The translations under genes were made by a program, and so were the position numbers. Below, piece after piece: positions 33,570 through 42,948 of a stretch of DNA of 64,000 bases. The notes under the pieces are model-generated. The model made no database searches and had not been told where the DNA came from. It worked only from the letters and a program-made list of their open reading frames with translations. Position 1 is the first letter of the stretch; each line of letters starts with the position of its first letter. The DNA comes from Acidobacteriota bacterium (GTDB taxonomy: Bacteria; Acidobacteriota; Thermoanaerobaculia; Multivoradales; JAHZIX01): assembly GCA_034211275.1 (NCBI GenBank), contig JAXHTF010000011.1, positions 1 to 64,000 of the forward strand, given 5' to 3'.

Positions 33570-35693
33570 ATGTGCTCTACCCGCCGTTTTTTCCTGCCCG
33601 CTCTGGGGGCCGGGTTGCTGGGGCTGACGGTCCTGGCAGGCTGTGCCACCGCTACTTCCTCCACCCCACGACCCACCGAGCCGACGGCGAGATCTGCCGA
33701 TGCAGCGAAGGCCAAGGAGCCGGCTCGGGAGTTTCCGCGGCTGGTGATGGTGTCGTGGGATGGGGGAGCGGATTGGGTGGTGGATCGGTTGCTCGATGAG
33801 GGGCGCCTGCCGCATTTGGCGGAGATGGTGCGGCGGGGGGCGCGGGCGGAGCATTCGGTGACGAGCTTTCCGTCCAAGACCTCCGTGGGCCACGCCAGCA
33901 TCTGGACCGGCTGCTGGGCCGATGGTCACGGTGTGCTCAACAACCGGATGCCCTACCGGGACGCCGCGGAGCACTCGCTGGTGGAGACCCTTCGGGGCTT
34001 CGATTCCGCCGCGCTCACCGCCGAGCCTCTCTACGTCACCGCCGCCAAGGCCGGGCGCAAGGTGGTGGTGCTTTCGGCGACCCAGTCCTATCCTCACGAG
34101 CCCCATGTCGAGACCCTGCGCAGCGCATTCGGTCTGACGGCGGACGCCGCCGGCGATGCGGAGCTGGCGGAGCACTATCGGTCCATCAGCGGCTTCGAGC
34201 ATCAGCTGGCGGAAGGGGAGCTGCTGGGGGCGGAAGGGTTGCAGGCCGCCGACGCTGCCTGGGGGTTCTCGCCGGAGGTGCTCGAGAGCGCGCGGGAGCT
34301 GACCACCGAGGTGGGAGACACCGCGCTCCACGTGCTCTTCTTCGACGATCCGGAGACGGACTCCGAGGGGTTGGATTCGGCGCTGATTCGTGTCGGGAGT
34401 CGAGAACCGGGCGAGGCCGTAGCGGAGGCGCGCATCCGCCCTCACCCTGCGGAGCGGGAGACGCCGGTGGATCCCCGGGAGTGGTGGAGCGCGCCGTTGC
34501 CGGTGACCGCCGGCGAGCATCGGGGCAACGTTTTCTTCCGCCTCTTCCACCTGGCCCCGGACGGCAGCGAGGTCGCCCTCTACCGGCGGGAGGTGAGCGC
34601 CATGGAGGGCTTTTGGCCGGAGCCTTCGCGGTCCGAGTATCTGGAGGCCTACCCGGGCTTCCACGACAACCCCTTCTGGATCTACCGCGACGGCGGGCTA
34701 GGGACCCCGCTCATGGTCGGCGGCGACGGTTCCGCTGAGCGCCGGGCGTTGGAGATCGTAGCCCACGACCTGGCGCTGCAAACCGCCGGCACTCGTTGGG
34801 CCCTGGACGCCCTCGATCCGGACGTCCTTTTCCAATACACGCCCCTCAGCGACGGCGCCGGCCACGTTTGGCTCGGCGTGCTGCATCCCGACAGCCCGAT
34901 CTACGACGCTCAGATGGCGCGCGTCCTGTGGCCCTATTACGCTCGCGTCTTCGAGCTCCAGGACGCCTGGCTGGGGGCCATGATGGAGGCGTCGGGAGAG
35001 GCTGTCCTGGCGCTGGTGAGCGATCACGGCATGGCCGGTGTCGACCGATATTTCTATGTCAACCGAGTGCTCGAGCGGGCGGGGCTCCTGGCCCGCACCC
35101 GCACTGGGGAAGGAAACGGCAAGGTCGACCTTTCCCGCACCCGTGCCCTGGCTCCGCCGGTGGGCTCGCCCTGGTCCGTCTGGATCAACGGCACCGAGCG
35201 CCTCGGGGGAATCGTTCCGCCGGAGGAGCAGGAGGCAGTGCTGGACGAGGTACGGTGGGCTCTCTTGGGCTTTGTCGATCCGGAGACCGGCGTGCGCCCG
35301 GTGATTCGCACCCTCGATCCGGCGGATGGTGCGCTGGGGGAGGCTGAGGTGAGCTTCGGGCCTTCGGCTCTCGAGTCGAACGGCCGAGTCCTGTACTTCG
35401 ATCTCGCCGCCGGCTACTACCCGCAGAGCTCGCTGGGGCAGGATCCGGGGGATCCTCTGGTGAGCCGCACGCCCTACTCCTGGGGCCAGGGGCATCACGG
35501 CTACTGGCCCGAGCGCCGGGACATGCACGCCATTTTCTACCTCGCCGGCCCGGGGGTGGCGCCCGGTGTGACCTTGCCGCCCACTCGTCACGTCGACGTG
35601 GCGCCGACGGTGGCGCGGCTGGTGGGTTTGCCGGCACCGCCGTGCACCGTCGGCCGGGCGGTAGAAGAAGTGTTCGCCGCGCCCACGCCGTAA
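33570..35693 (+). CDS. Alkaline-phosphatase-superfamily phosphodiesterase lipoprotein
   Basis: 707 residues; lipobox LAGC follows an N-terminal hydrophobic segment. The type I phosphodiesterase/nucleotide pyrophosphatase fold is indicated by LVMVSWDGGADW (metal Asp), the nucleophile region SFPSKTSVGHASIWTG (Thr/Ser), a central FQYTPLSDGAGHVWLG (metal Asp and His) and LALVSDHGM (Asp-His). A final His-containing segment (PPTRHVDVAPTVARLVG) is also typical. Secreted to the periplasm or outer membrane; substrate could be nucleotides, phospholipids or phosphonates. Stands alone. Confidence 0.88.
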   Translation: MCSTRRFFLPALGAGLLGLTVLAGCATATSSTPRPTEPTARSADAAKAKEPAREFPRLVMVSWDGGADWVVDRLLDEGRLPHLAEMVRRGARAEHSVTSFPSKTSVGHASIWTGCWADGHGVLNNRMPYRDAAEHSLVETLRGFDSAALTAEPLYVTAAKAGRKVVVLSATQSYPHEPHVETLRSAFGLTADAAGDAELAEHYRSISGFEHQLAEGELLGAEGLQAADAAWGFSPEVLESARELTTEVGDTALHVLFFDDPETDSEGLDSALIRVGSREPGEAVAEARIRPHPAERETPVDPREWWSAPLPVTAGEHRGNVFFRLFHLAPDGSEVALYRREVSAMEGFWPEPSRSEYLEAYPGFHDNPFWIYRDGGLGTPLMVGGDGSAERRALEIVAHDLALQTAGTRWALDALDPDVLFQYTPLSDGAGHVWLGVLHPDSPIYDAQMARVLWPYYARVFELQDAWLGAMMEASGEAVLALVSDHGMAGVDRYFYVNRVLERAGLLARTRTGEGNGKVDLSRTRALAPPVGSPWSVWINGTERLGGIVPPEEQEAVLDEVRWALLGFVDPETGVRPVIRTLDPADGALGEAEVSFGPSALESNGRVLYFDLAAGYYPQSSLGQDPGDPLVSRTPYSWGQGHHGYWPERRDMHAIFYLAGPGVAPGVTLPPTRHVDVAPTVARLVGLPAPPCTVGRAVEEVFAAPTP

Positions 35694-35709
35694 GGGAAGC
35701 CCCGAGGAC

Positions 35710-35859
35710 TCAGAAGATGCCGCGGCTCCGCAGCACGCGCACCAAGATCACCACCAGGACGATCATCAGCAGCAGGTGGATCAGGCCGCCGAGGGTGTAG
35801 CCGAGAATGACTCCGGCGAGCCAGAGGAGCAGCAGAACGAGGAGGAGGGCTTCCGTCAT
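35710..35859 (-). CDS. lmo0937-family small membrane protein
   Basis: 49 residues from ATG 35859. Two hydrophobic helices (ALLLVLLLLWLAGVILGYTLGG and the following LIHLLLMIVLVVILVRVL) with the characteristic short Arg-rich ending. The family is a short, widespread protein of unknown role, often seen in stress-related contexts. A longer open frame upstream is not needed. Confidence 0.75.
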   Translation of the reverse strand: MTEALLLVLLLLWLAGVILGYTLGGLIHLLLMIVLVVILVRVLRSRGIF

Positions 35860-35959
35860 GGGGTCTCCAGGGCGATGAATCTCGGGATGCTGGTGGGAGT
35901 ATAGGACAGCCCTCGCGAGCCGCGGGGGTCTCGATCGGCGACTGGCAGGAGGAGACAGA

Positions 35960-36475
35960 ATGAGCGCATCGAAGGATAGCGAGATGGGCGGTTCGGGGGA
36001 CGCAGGAGTCGTGCGGCAGGAACCGGGACTGGCCCCCGTCACCGCTGCCGAGACGCGGCCTCTGCGCCGGGCGGTGCTGCGCCCCAACCAGCCGCCGGAG
36101 GCTTGCGTCTACCCCGGCGACGATGACGACCGCACCGGGCATCTGGGAGTCTTCGTCGACACAGGGGCGGAGGCGCCGGCGCTGGTGGGAGTCGCTTCTA
36201 TCTTCGAGGAGAGCCGCCCCGGAACCACCGGTGGCGGCTGGCGCATTCGCGGCATGGCGGTAGTGCCGGAGCAGCAAGGGAAGGGGCACGGCGCCGCTTT
36301 GCTCACCGAGTGCCTGGAGCACGCCCGGCGCCATGGCGGCATCGAGGTGTGGTGCAACGCCCGCAAGACCGCCGCCGAGTTCTATGCCCACCACGGCTTC
36401 GAGCAGGAGGGCGAGGAGTTCGAGCTCCCCGCCATCGGGCCGCATTATTTGATGCGGTGCGGTTTGGAGCGCTGA
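35960..36475 (+). CDS. GNAT-family N-acetyltransferase
   Basis: 171 residues with GGAGGAG upstream. Motif A is seen as IRGMAVVPEQQGKGHGAALL (acetyl-CoA binding), followed by a helix and FYAHHGFEQEGEEF. The N-terminal 45 residues are an extra, low-complexity extension. Acceptor unknown. It is next to a foldback repeat element. Confidence 0.86.
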   Translation: MSASKDSEMGGSGDAGVVRQEPGLAPVTAAETRPLRRAVLRPNQPPEACVYPGDDDDRTGHLGVFVDTGAEAPALVGVASIFEESRPGTTGGGWRIRGMAVVPEQQGKGHGAALLTECLEHARRHGGIEVWCNARKTAAEFYAHHGFEQEGEEFELPAIGPHYLMRCGLER

Positions 36476-36538
36476 TGTTGTTCCCGGCCTGAGGCTCGAC
36501 CGGAGCGGGCTCTCAGCGACTTTGTAGATCCGGCCCCA

Positions 36539-36710
36539 CGAGGGGTTGAAACCCCTCGCTACTGCATTTCGGCCCTGTCGGGACGACCCCCCCCCACCCA
36601 GTCCAAGAGCGACCTGGAGCGCCGGTATGGAGCCGGCTCCGGGTTGGGCGGGGGAGGCGTCCTCCCGAAGGGGAGGCCGCTATAGAGTAGCGAGGGGTTT
36701 CAACCCCTCG
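36539..36710. repeat. 172-bp foldback element with perfect 25-bp inverted ends, overlapping a stop codon
   Basis: Arms at 36539-36563 and 36686-36710 are exact inverted copies; each arm also contains its own hairpin (CGAGGGGTT/AACCCCTCG). The right arm supplies the last codons and the TGA stop of the decarboxylase gene at 36700. No transposase is encoded. It resembles a MITE or REP doublet and is unrelated in sequence to the 181-bp element at 22772. Confidence 0.85.
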
Positions 36711-38625
36711 CGGTCTCTTTGCGCAAGGTCTGCGCCGCCTGGGCGGGGGCGGTGAGGGACGGCTTGGCCAGCTGCTCCTTGGCGTACTCCACCACCGACT
36801 CCAGGAAGTCTTCCATGTAGCCGCGGCCCTCGGCGTTCTCGCCGGTGACCCAGCGGTTCATGAACACCAGCCGCAGGCAGGTGATGGAGGGGCTGTTGCG
36901 CTCCAGGCCGTCGAGCAGCGGATGCTCGCTGACGAAGGCCTGGTCTGCCGCCAGCCGGGTCTTGGAAACCAGATAGTCGTACTCCTGCACGCTCTCCACA
37001 TTGCGCACGCCGAAGCGGCGGGCGCACAGCCCGTTGAGGCGGTCTACCTCTGCCAGGCTGCGGGCTTCCTTGGGCACCACCAGCAGACAGACGATATTGG
37101 TCTCCGGCTCGGTGAGGGGGACCAGGCGGAAAGGCTCCTCCCGGCGCTGCAGGCGGGTGTCGTGGTGCAGCGCGTGGCGATGGAAATCCTGAGCCTGGCG
37201 GCACAGGTCTCGCAAATGAGCGCCGTAGCCGTCCAGATCCAAGGGCATCATGCGGTGGTTGAACCACACCGCCGCCGCCGCCGCTCCCGGTTTGGAGCCT
37301 TCGAGGATGAACTTTCCCAGATCTTCGTGGGGCAGGCCCCGGGTGTCCAGCGCATAGTGCGCCCCCTCCGCCACCAGATGGCGCAGGAATCCGTTGCGGA
37401 TGACGATGGCCCCGGCGCCGTAGGGGGAGTAGCCCATCTTGTGCGGGTCGACGGTGGTGGAGTCGGTGCGTCCCAGCGCCGAGCAGGCCTCGCGCAGTGG
37501 TCGCAGCCCCGGATCGTCCGGCGCCCCCTGATCCCGGCCGCGGCGGAAGATGGTGGCGAAGTAGCCGCCGTAGGCGCCGTCCACGTGCACCGGGGAGTCC
37601 AACCCCAGCTCCCGGAAGCGATCCCGCTGGGCCAGCAGCGCCGGAATGGGGTCGACGGAGCCGAACTCCGTGGTGCCCAACAGGAAGACAGACTGCAGCA
37701 CCGGACGCCGCTGGTCGAGGCATTCCTGGAGCCGCTTCCCATAGTGCTCCGGATCCATGCGGAAGCCGGCGTCCACCCGCACCGAGACCAGATTGCGGCG
37801 GCCGTAACCCAGCAGCCCGGCGGAGCGGATCCACGAATAATGAGCGGTCTGAGGCACCAACACCACCGGCGTCGAATAGCTCTCCCCGAAGACCTCTTCC
37901 ACCAGCTGCCGGTAGTCGGCGTCGCCGTAGGCGCTCAGGGAGTGGTCCCGCAGCAGCTGGGAACCGTTGATCCCGCGGCCGGCGGTCTCCCGCAGAAAGT
38001 CATGGTGCAGCTCCCGAGCGCGCTCCATGGGCACGTTGAGCAATCCCCAGACATCCTTCGGCAGATCCTTCGGTGGCGGCAGGTCCTCGTGGCGGCAGGC
38101 GAGGGCGATGGCCAAGGGCAGGAAGCGCCCGGCCTGGTGGAACCACAGCGATTCGTAGTTGGCCATGGTGCCGCCGGAGCACAGATGCCCGAAGCTCTGC
38201 TCCGGGTCGTAGCCGAAGAGCGCCGCAAACTGCCGCCCCACCTCCAGCTCGAAGTCCACCGTCACCGCCGACGCCTCCAGGGAGACGTTGTTGGGGTTGT
38301 AGAGCATGGTGGCCAGATACGCCACCAACCCCGGCATCGCCACTTCGGAGACCATGTGGGCCATGTAGCGTGGCGAAAAGAACGGCACGTCGAGCTTGAG
38401 GTCGGAGATCAGCTCGAAGAGCTCCTGATGAAAGCGCCCCCGATACTCCTCCGCCTCCTCGCTCTGCAGCAGCCGGTAGGGAATGGCCGGTGGATCCTTG
38501 GGATGGAAGTTCCGCCGCCAAAAGATGTAATCGTCCACCACCAGCTCCAGCACCTCCTTGAGGAAGGTGCGCAGCTCGCTCTTGGGACCGAGAAAGAACT
38601 GATCGAGGGTGTCGCCCTTGCGCAT
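36700..38625 (-). CDS. Group II PLP-dependent decarboxylase (tyrosine-decarboxylase-like)
   Basis: 641 residues. Conserved features are CSGGTMANYESLW (about 149-161), the PLP Asp in HVDGAYGG (about 347-354) and PLP lysine Lys396 in TVDPHKMGYSPYGAG. The roughly 85-residue N-terminal and 200-residue C-terminal parts match bacterial tyrosine-decarboxylase-type enzymes better than glutamate decarboxylases. It would convert an aromatic or basic amino acid into an amine and CO2. No amine antiporter flanks it, so an acid-resistance role is not supported. Its final codons derive from the repeat element. Confidence 0.88.
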   Translation of the reverse strand: MRKGDTLDQFFLGPKSELRTFLKEVLELVVDDYIFWRRNFHPKDPPAIPYRLLQSEEAEEYRGRFHQELFELISDLKLDVPFFSPRYMAHMVSEVAMPGLVAYLATMLYNPNNVSLEASAVTVDFELEVGRQFAALFGYDPEQSFGHLCSGGTMANYESLWFHQAGRFLPLAIALACRHEDLPPPKDLPKDVWGLLNVPMERARELHHDFLRETAGRGINGSQLLRDHSLSAYGDADYRQLVEEVFGESYSTPVVLVPQTAHYSWIRSAGLLGYGRRNLVSVRVDAGFRMDPEHYGKRLQECLDQRRPVLQSVFLLGTTEFGSVDPIPALLAQRDRFRELGLDSPVHVDGAYGGYFATIFRRGRDQGAPDDPGLRPLREACSALGRTDSTTVDPHKMGYSPYGAGAIVIRNGFLRHLVAEGAHYALDTRGLPHEDLGKFILEGSKPGAAAAAVWFNHRMMPLDLDGYGAHLRDLCRQAQDFHRHALHHDTRLQRREEPFRLVPLTEPETNIVCLLVVPKEARSLAEVDRLNGLCARRFGVRNVESVQEYDYLVSKTRLAADQAFVSEHPLLDGLERNSPSITCLRLVFMNRWVTGENAEGRGYMEDFLESVVEYAKEQLAKPSLTAPAQAAQTLRKETARG

Positions 38626-38802
38626 AACGGATCTCCGAGGGGGGAATTCTGCACCGGCCGGACCGTGGCCGCTACGCCCATTCTACAGGGGTGGTTTCGG
38701 CAATGCTCACGGGAAGAGGCGGAAGAGCAAGGATCGGGTGGGTGCGGGACGAGGCGCTGGCTAGGCTTCGGGGTGTCGGGATCACCAACCAGGAGACCAG
38801 CG

Positions 38803-39282
38803 ATGACCACTCAGCCCAGCTTTCAGATTTCCGCCCTGCCCATGAACGGCTTCGCCCCCCTCTTCGACCTCGACGACGATGAGCTCCGCGCCCGCGGCGC
38901 CCGCCGCTACGTCGCCACCTCCAACCCCGGCTTCCCCTGCCGCGTGAGCCTCCAAGATGCCGAGGTCGGGGAGACCCTGATCCTCGTCCCCTACGACCAC
39001 CACCCGGTCAACGGCCCCTACCGCGCCTCCGGGCCCATCTTCGTGCGCGAGCAGGCGGAGGAGGCGCAGCTTGCACCGGGGGAAGTGCCGGCCCTGTTGC
39101 GTCATCGGCAGCTGTCCGTGCGCGGCTACAGCGCCAAAGGCCTGATGGTGGATGCGGCGGTGACGCCGGGGGAGGAGCTGGAGGCGGTGATCGGGCGGTT
39201 GTTTGGGCAAGAGAAGGTCGACTACCTGCACGTGCACTACGCGGCGCCGGGGTGCTTTGGGTGTTGGGTGGGGCGGGGGTGA
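38803..39282 (+). CDS. DUF1203 domain protein
   Basis: 159 residues with AGGAGA upstream. Matches DUF1203 throughout: PCRVSLQDAEVGETLILVPYDHH, YRASGPIFVRE and a Cys-containing end (HYAAPGCFGCWVG). Function of the family is unknown. Divergent from the decarboxylase, with a shared 177-base promoter region. Confidence 0.85.
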   Translation: MTTQPSFQISALPMNGFAPLFDLDDDELRARGARRYVATSNPGFPCRVSLQDAEVGETLILVPYDHHPVNGPYRASGPIFVREQAEEAQLAPGEVPALLRHRQLSVRGYSAKGLMVDAAVTPGEELEAVIGRLFGQEKVDYLHVHYAAPGCFGCWVGRG

Positions 39283-39316
39283 AGCCGGCTAGAAGCCGGC
39301 GCCCCCAGGCCCGCCC

Positions 39317-39525
39317 CTCCGCCCCGGGATCAATCCCGGGGCTACCCAGGACACCGCCGGAGGAATCCGGCTCCCAGAGCCTGCTCAACCACGCCCTCCC
39401 CTCCGGAGCCAGCGGAGCTGGCGGAATCTGAGTAGCTCGGGGATTGGATCCCCGAGCGGAGGGGGTGATGGCACGGTCCTCGCCTATTGCGTGCGCCGTT
39501 CCCTCGACCACTCCGTCACTCCCGC
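39317..39525. repeat. Direct repeat, copy 1 of about 209 bp
   Basis: Highly similar to 39716-39924 at a constant offset of 399 bases over about 209 bases, including small hairpins (CCCCGGGAT..ATCCCGGGG type and CTCGGGGAT..ATCCCCGAG). A few substitutions distinguish the copies. Confidence 0.8.
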
Positions 39526-39662
39526 GGAGGCGGGAGTCTACGCATTGGTGAGGAGTGAGGGCTGTCTTCCCGAGGTTCCGTCGACTTGCAGGCGCTTCTT
39601 GGTCGGATAGGAGGCGTTCACTGCCCACTCACGCGTGGATGCCCGCCTGCGCGGGCATGACG
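39512..39662. repeat. Pair of inverted REP-like hairpins
   Basis: ACTCCCGC-GGAG-GCGGGAGT (39518-39537) and ATGCCCGC-CTGC-GCGGGCAT (39639-39658) lie in opposite orientation with related flanks (CCGTCA...CTACGC against its complement). They resemble the CGTCATGCCCGC-type repetitive sequences of many proteobacteria-like genomes. Confidence 0.7.
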
Positions 39663-39715
39663 GTGGGGGAGCAGGAGGCGTCTGTACGGGTAGTGGCCCG
39701 TGGTGCCCCAGGCGA

Positions 39716-39924
39716 CTCCGCCCCGGGAACAATCCCGGGGCTACCCAGTGCACCGCCGGATGAATCCGGCTCCCAGAGCCTGCTCAACCACGCCCTCCCC
39801 TCCGGAGCCAGCGGAGCTGGCGGAACCTGAGTAGCTCGGGGATTGGATCCCCGAGCGGAGGGGATGATGCCACGGTCATCGCCTACCGCGCTCACCGTTT
39901 TCTCGACCACCCCGTCTCTCCCGC
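39716..39924. repeat. Direct repeat, copy 2 of about 209 bp
   Basis: Second copy, same orientation as 39317-39525. The 190 bases between the copies hold the inverted REP-like hairpin pair. Confidence 0.8.
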
Positions 39925-39982
39925 AAACAGGGGGACCCACTTGTTGGTTCTGGGAACGGCGCCCCCGCTTGGGCGCACGAGA

Positions 39983-40016
39983 AAGCCGGCTAGAAGCCGG
40001 CGCCCCCAGGCCCGCC
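39983..40016. repeat. 34-bp direct repeat, second copy (first at 39282-39315)
   Basis: The same 34 bases, beginning AAGCCGGCTAGAAGCCGGCG, occur immediately after the DUF1203 stop and again 701 bases later, bracketing the repeat region. Confidence 0.8.
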
Positions 40017-40038
40017 CGCCCGGGATCCATCGGCTTTT

Positions 40039-40060
40039 TGGTGGGCTGGCGCCCACCCTA
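40039..40060. repeat. 22-bp palindromic repeat, copy 2
   Basis: Identical, in opposite orientation, to 24677-24698 inside a coding region. Here it lies 28 bases beyond the formate dehydrogenase stop and could act as part of a terminator. Confidence 0.75.
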
Positions 40061-40087
40061 CTTTTGGAGAAGCTAGCGTTCTCGGAC

Positions 40088-42880
40088 CTACTCCTCGGCC
40101 TCCACCTCCTCCCGGGCCGCCGCGTAGGCGCCGCGGAAGGGGCTGGGGGTGGTGGGGTGGTCGGAGACGGGTTCTAGGCGGGCGGCGCAGACTTTGTATT
40201 CGCCGGTGCCGGTGACGGCGTCGCCGGCGTCGTTGGTGAGGTCGTTGGTGCGCACGTCGGGGAAGTGGAAGGGCATCCACAGGACCCGGCGGGAGACCTG
40301 GCGGCTGTGCATGGCCCGGCAGCGGACCTTGCCGCGGCGGGTGATGACGTCGACCATCTGGCCGTCTTCCAGGCCCATGCGCCGGGCGGTGCGGGGGTGG
40401 ACTTCTACGAAGGCCTCCGGCTGTTTGAGCTGGGAGCCCTTGGTGCGGCGGGTTTGGGTGCCGGCGTTGTAGTGGTAGAGGGTGCGGCCGGTGGACAGGA
40501 TGAGGGGGTACTCGGCGTCGGCGCACTCCGCCGGCGGGCGGTATTCGACCGCCTGGAAGAGGCCCTTGCCGCGCAGCACGCCGCCTTTGTGCAGATATTC
40601 GGTGCTCGGCGCGTCGGGGGTGAGGACGGGCCATTGGAGGCCGCCTTCCTTCTCGATGCGCTGGTGGGAGATGCCGGCGAATTTGGGGGAGAGGGAGGCC
40701 ATCTCGGCGTAGACCTCGCCCGGATGCTGATAGTCCGGCTGCTGGAGGCCGGCGCGCTTCATCACCTCTACCAGAATCTGCCAATCCGCCCGCGCCTCGC
40801 CGGGGGGCTCCACCGCCTGGCGGACCCGCTGGACGCGGCGGTCGGAGTTGGTGAAGACGCCGTCCTTCTCCGCGAAACAGGCCGCCGGCAGCACCACGTC
40901 GGCGTGGCGGCAACTTTCGTTGAAGAAGATGTCCTGCACCACCAGGAAGTCCATGTGGTTGAGGGCGTCCTCCACCCGGGCGGCGTTGGGCTCGGAGATG
41001 ACGATGTCCTCGCCCATGAGGTAGAGGCCGCGGACCTCGCCCTTGGCCATGGCCTTCATCATCTCGTTGAGGTTGAGGCCGCGGGTGTCGCTTTGGGGCA
41101 CTCCCCAGGCGTCGGCGAATTTCTGCCGTACCGCCGGGTCGTCGGCGCTTTGGTACCCGGGGTAGAAGACCGGCGTGGCGCCGGAGTCGTTGGCGCCCTG
41201 GACGTTGTTCTGGCCGCGCAGGGGATTCATCCCCGCCGAGCGCTGGCCCAGGTGGCCGGTCATCAGCACCAGGTTGGAGAGGGCGTAGACGTTGTCGGTG
41301 CCGGTGGTGTGCTCGGTGATGCCGAGGGTGTAGTAGATGCCGGCCTTCTTGGTGGTGGCGTAGGCCCGGGCGACCTGGCGGATGGTCTCCGCGGGGACGC
41401 CGGTGTGTTTTTCCGCCTCCTCCGGCGGGTAGCGGCGTACCGTCTCGGCGACGGTGTCGAAGCTCTCGGTGTTGGCCTCGATGAATTCCCGATCCTCCAA
41501 CCCCTCGTCGAGGATCACATGGGCCATGGCGTTGAGCAGCCAGACGTCGGAGCCCGGCTCCAGCTGCATGTGCCAGTCAGCGATCTGGGTCAGCCAGATG
41601 GCTCGCGGATCGGCCACCGCCAGCCGGGCGCCGCGCAGCACCGCGCGCTTCATCTCCATGGCGATGATGGGATGGGCCTCGGTGGTATTGGACCCGATGA
41701 CGAAGAGGAAGTCCGCGTCGCGAATCTCGGGGATGGAGTTGGTCATGGCCCCCGCACCGTACGTGGTCACCAGACCGGCGACCGTGGGGGCGTGTCACGT
41801 AGCCGCGCATTGATGCACGTTTTGCGTGCCGTAGGCTGCGCGGGCCATTTTCTGCAGTAAGTAGTTTTCCTCGCCGGTGCAGCGGCTGGAGCTGATGAAC
41901 GCCAGGGCGTCGGCGCCGTGCTCGTCTCGCACGGCCCCGAGGCCTTCCGCCACCCGGTCGAAGGCCTCGTCCCAGGTGGCGGCGTGGAGCTCGCCGTCCT
42001 CGCCGCGGATCAGCGGCGTGGTGAGGCGGTCCTCGTGGTGGATGAAGTCGTTGGCGAAGCGTCCTTTGACGCATAGATTGCCGTCGTTGACGGTGGTGCC
42101 CGGAGGCGGGCTGGTGGCCTTGACCACCCGGTTGGCTTCGCGGTCGACGTTGAGGTCCAGCTGGCAGCCAACGCCGCAGAAGTTGCAGGTGGTGCGGACC
42201 TTCTCCAGCTCCCGCTCCGGCTTGCCGTAGGCGAGGGCCGGTAGCTCGGTCATGGCGCCGGTGGGGCAGACGTCGATGCAACCGCCGCAGAGCTCGCAGG
42301 TGGTGTCGGTGAGGGCCAGCCCGTCGACGGTGGCGACGGTGGTGCGGGCGCCGCGGGCGGCGAGGGTGATGGCGGAGACCGCCTCCACCTGATCGCAGTA
42401 GCGGGTGCACAGGGAGCAGGCGATGCAGCGGTCCGGGCGGAAGCCGACGTAGGGGTTGTCGTCGCCGAAGCGGTCCGCCCGCGGGGCCTCGGTGGCGGGC
42501 CACTGGCCGGCGGTGCCGTGGAGCTCCGCCATCTCATGGAGCCGCGAGGGGTTGTTGTCCTCGCAGGTCTCGCGATCCTGGATGGTGTCCGCCAGGTGCA
42601 GCGAGAGGATGAAGCGGCGGTTGCGCTCCACCCGGGAGGTCTGGGTGCGCACCACCATGTTGGGCTTGGCCGGGGTGGCGCAGGCGGGCTGCATCAGCCG
42701 CGCGCCGTCCACCTCTACCAGGCACAGCCGGCAGGCTGCCGCCGGGGTCAGCCGCGGGTCGTGGCAGAGGGTGGGAATCTCGATGTCGAGGCGCGCCGCC
42801 GCCTGGAGGACGGTCTCTCCCGGGCGGACGTCGACCTCGTTGCCGTCGATGACCATCTGGGGTTGCTTGCTTTCGCTCAT
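40088..42880 (-). CDS. fdhA: Selenocysteine-containing formate dehydrogenase alpha subunit (FdsA/FdhF-like)
   Basis: 930 codons in one frame if the TGA at 41795-41797 (codon 362) is read as selenocysteine. Either side of it the sequence is NVHQCAAT-U-HAPTVAGL, the exact place of the catalytic Sec/Cys in formate dehydrogenases. N-terminal domains: [2Fe-2S] Cys39/50/53/67; two [4Fe-4S] sets (Cys152-162 and Cys195-205); molybdopterin-domain [4Fe-4S] Cys232/235/239/270. The His-Cys3 cluster motif normally near residue 100 is mostly lost. C-terminal molybdopterin-dinucleotide domain intact. Oxidises formate to CO2 at Mo/W-bis-MGD in the cytoplasm, passing electrons to the NADH-reducing subunit encoded upstream. 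Confidence 0.92.
41765..41783 (-). promoter_or_regulatory. SECIS-like hairpin after the UGA codon
   Basis: Eleven bases after the UGA, a 7-bp stem (GGTCGCC paired with GGTGACC, one G-T) encloses loop GGTCT. As remembered, E. coli fdhF has a hairpin at the same distance with a GGUCU loop, the SelB-binding element. Confidence 0.8.
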
Positions 42881-42948
42881 GGCTTCTTTCTCTGCGGTGC
42901 AGGTCGCTCTAGGGTGTGGGCTCTCGAAGGTGACCGCGATATCTCATT

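Larger units (their letters stand above)
39283..40087. other. 805-base repeat-rich intergenic region
   Basis: No gene was found. The region holds two 209-bp direct repeats, a pair of inverted REP-like hairpins, two 34-bp direct repeats at its edges and the 22-bp palindrome copy. All open frames here look like shadows. It separates the DUF1203 gene from the end of the formate dehydrogenase operon. Confidence 0.75.

Noticed and set aside
36922-39282. 786-codon open frame on the plus strand
   Set aside because: It is antisense to the decarboxylase for most of its length; only the last 160 codons (38803-39282) are the real DUF1203 gene.
39283-40087. Possible CRISPR array or small genes in the repeat region
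   Set aside because: Repeats are few, long and irregular, with no regular unique spacers, and open frames lack ribosome sites.
41765-41797. Apparent nonsense mutation splitting the formate dehydrogenase into two genes
   Set aside because: Both halves share one frame, the stop is TGA at the exact catalytic Sec position and a SECIS-like hairpin follows.
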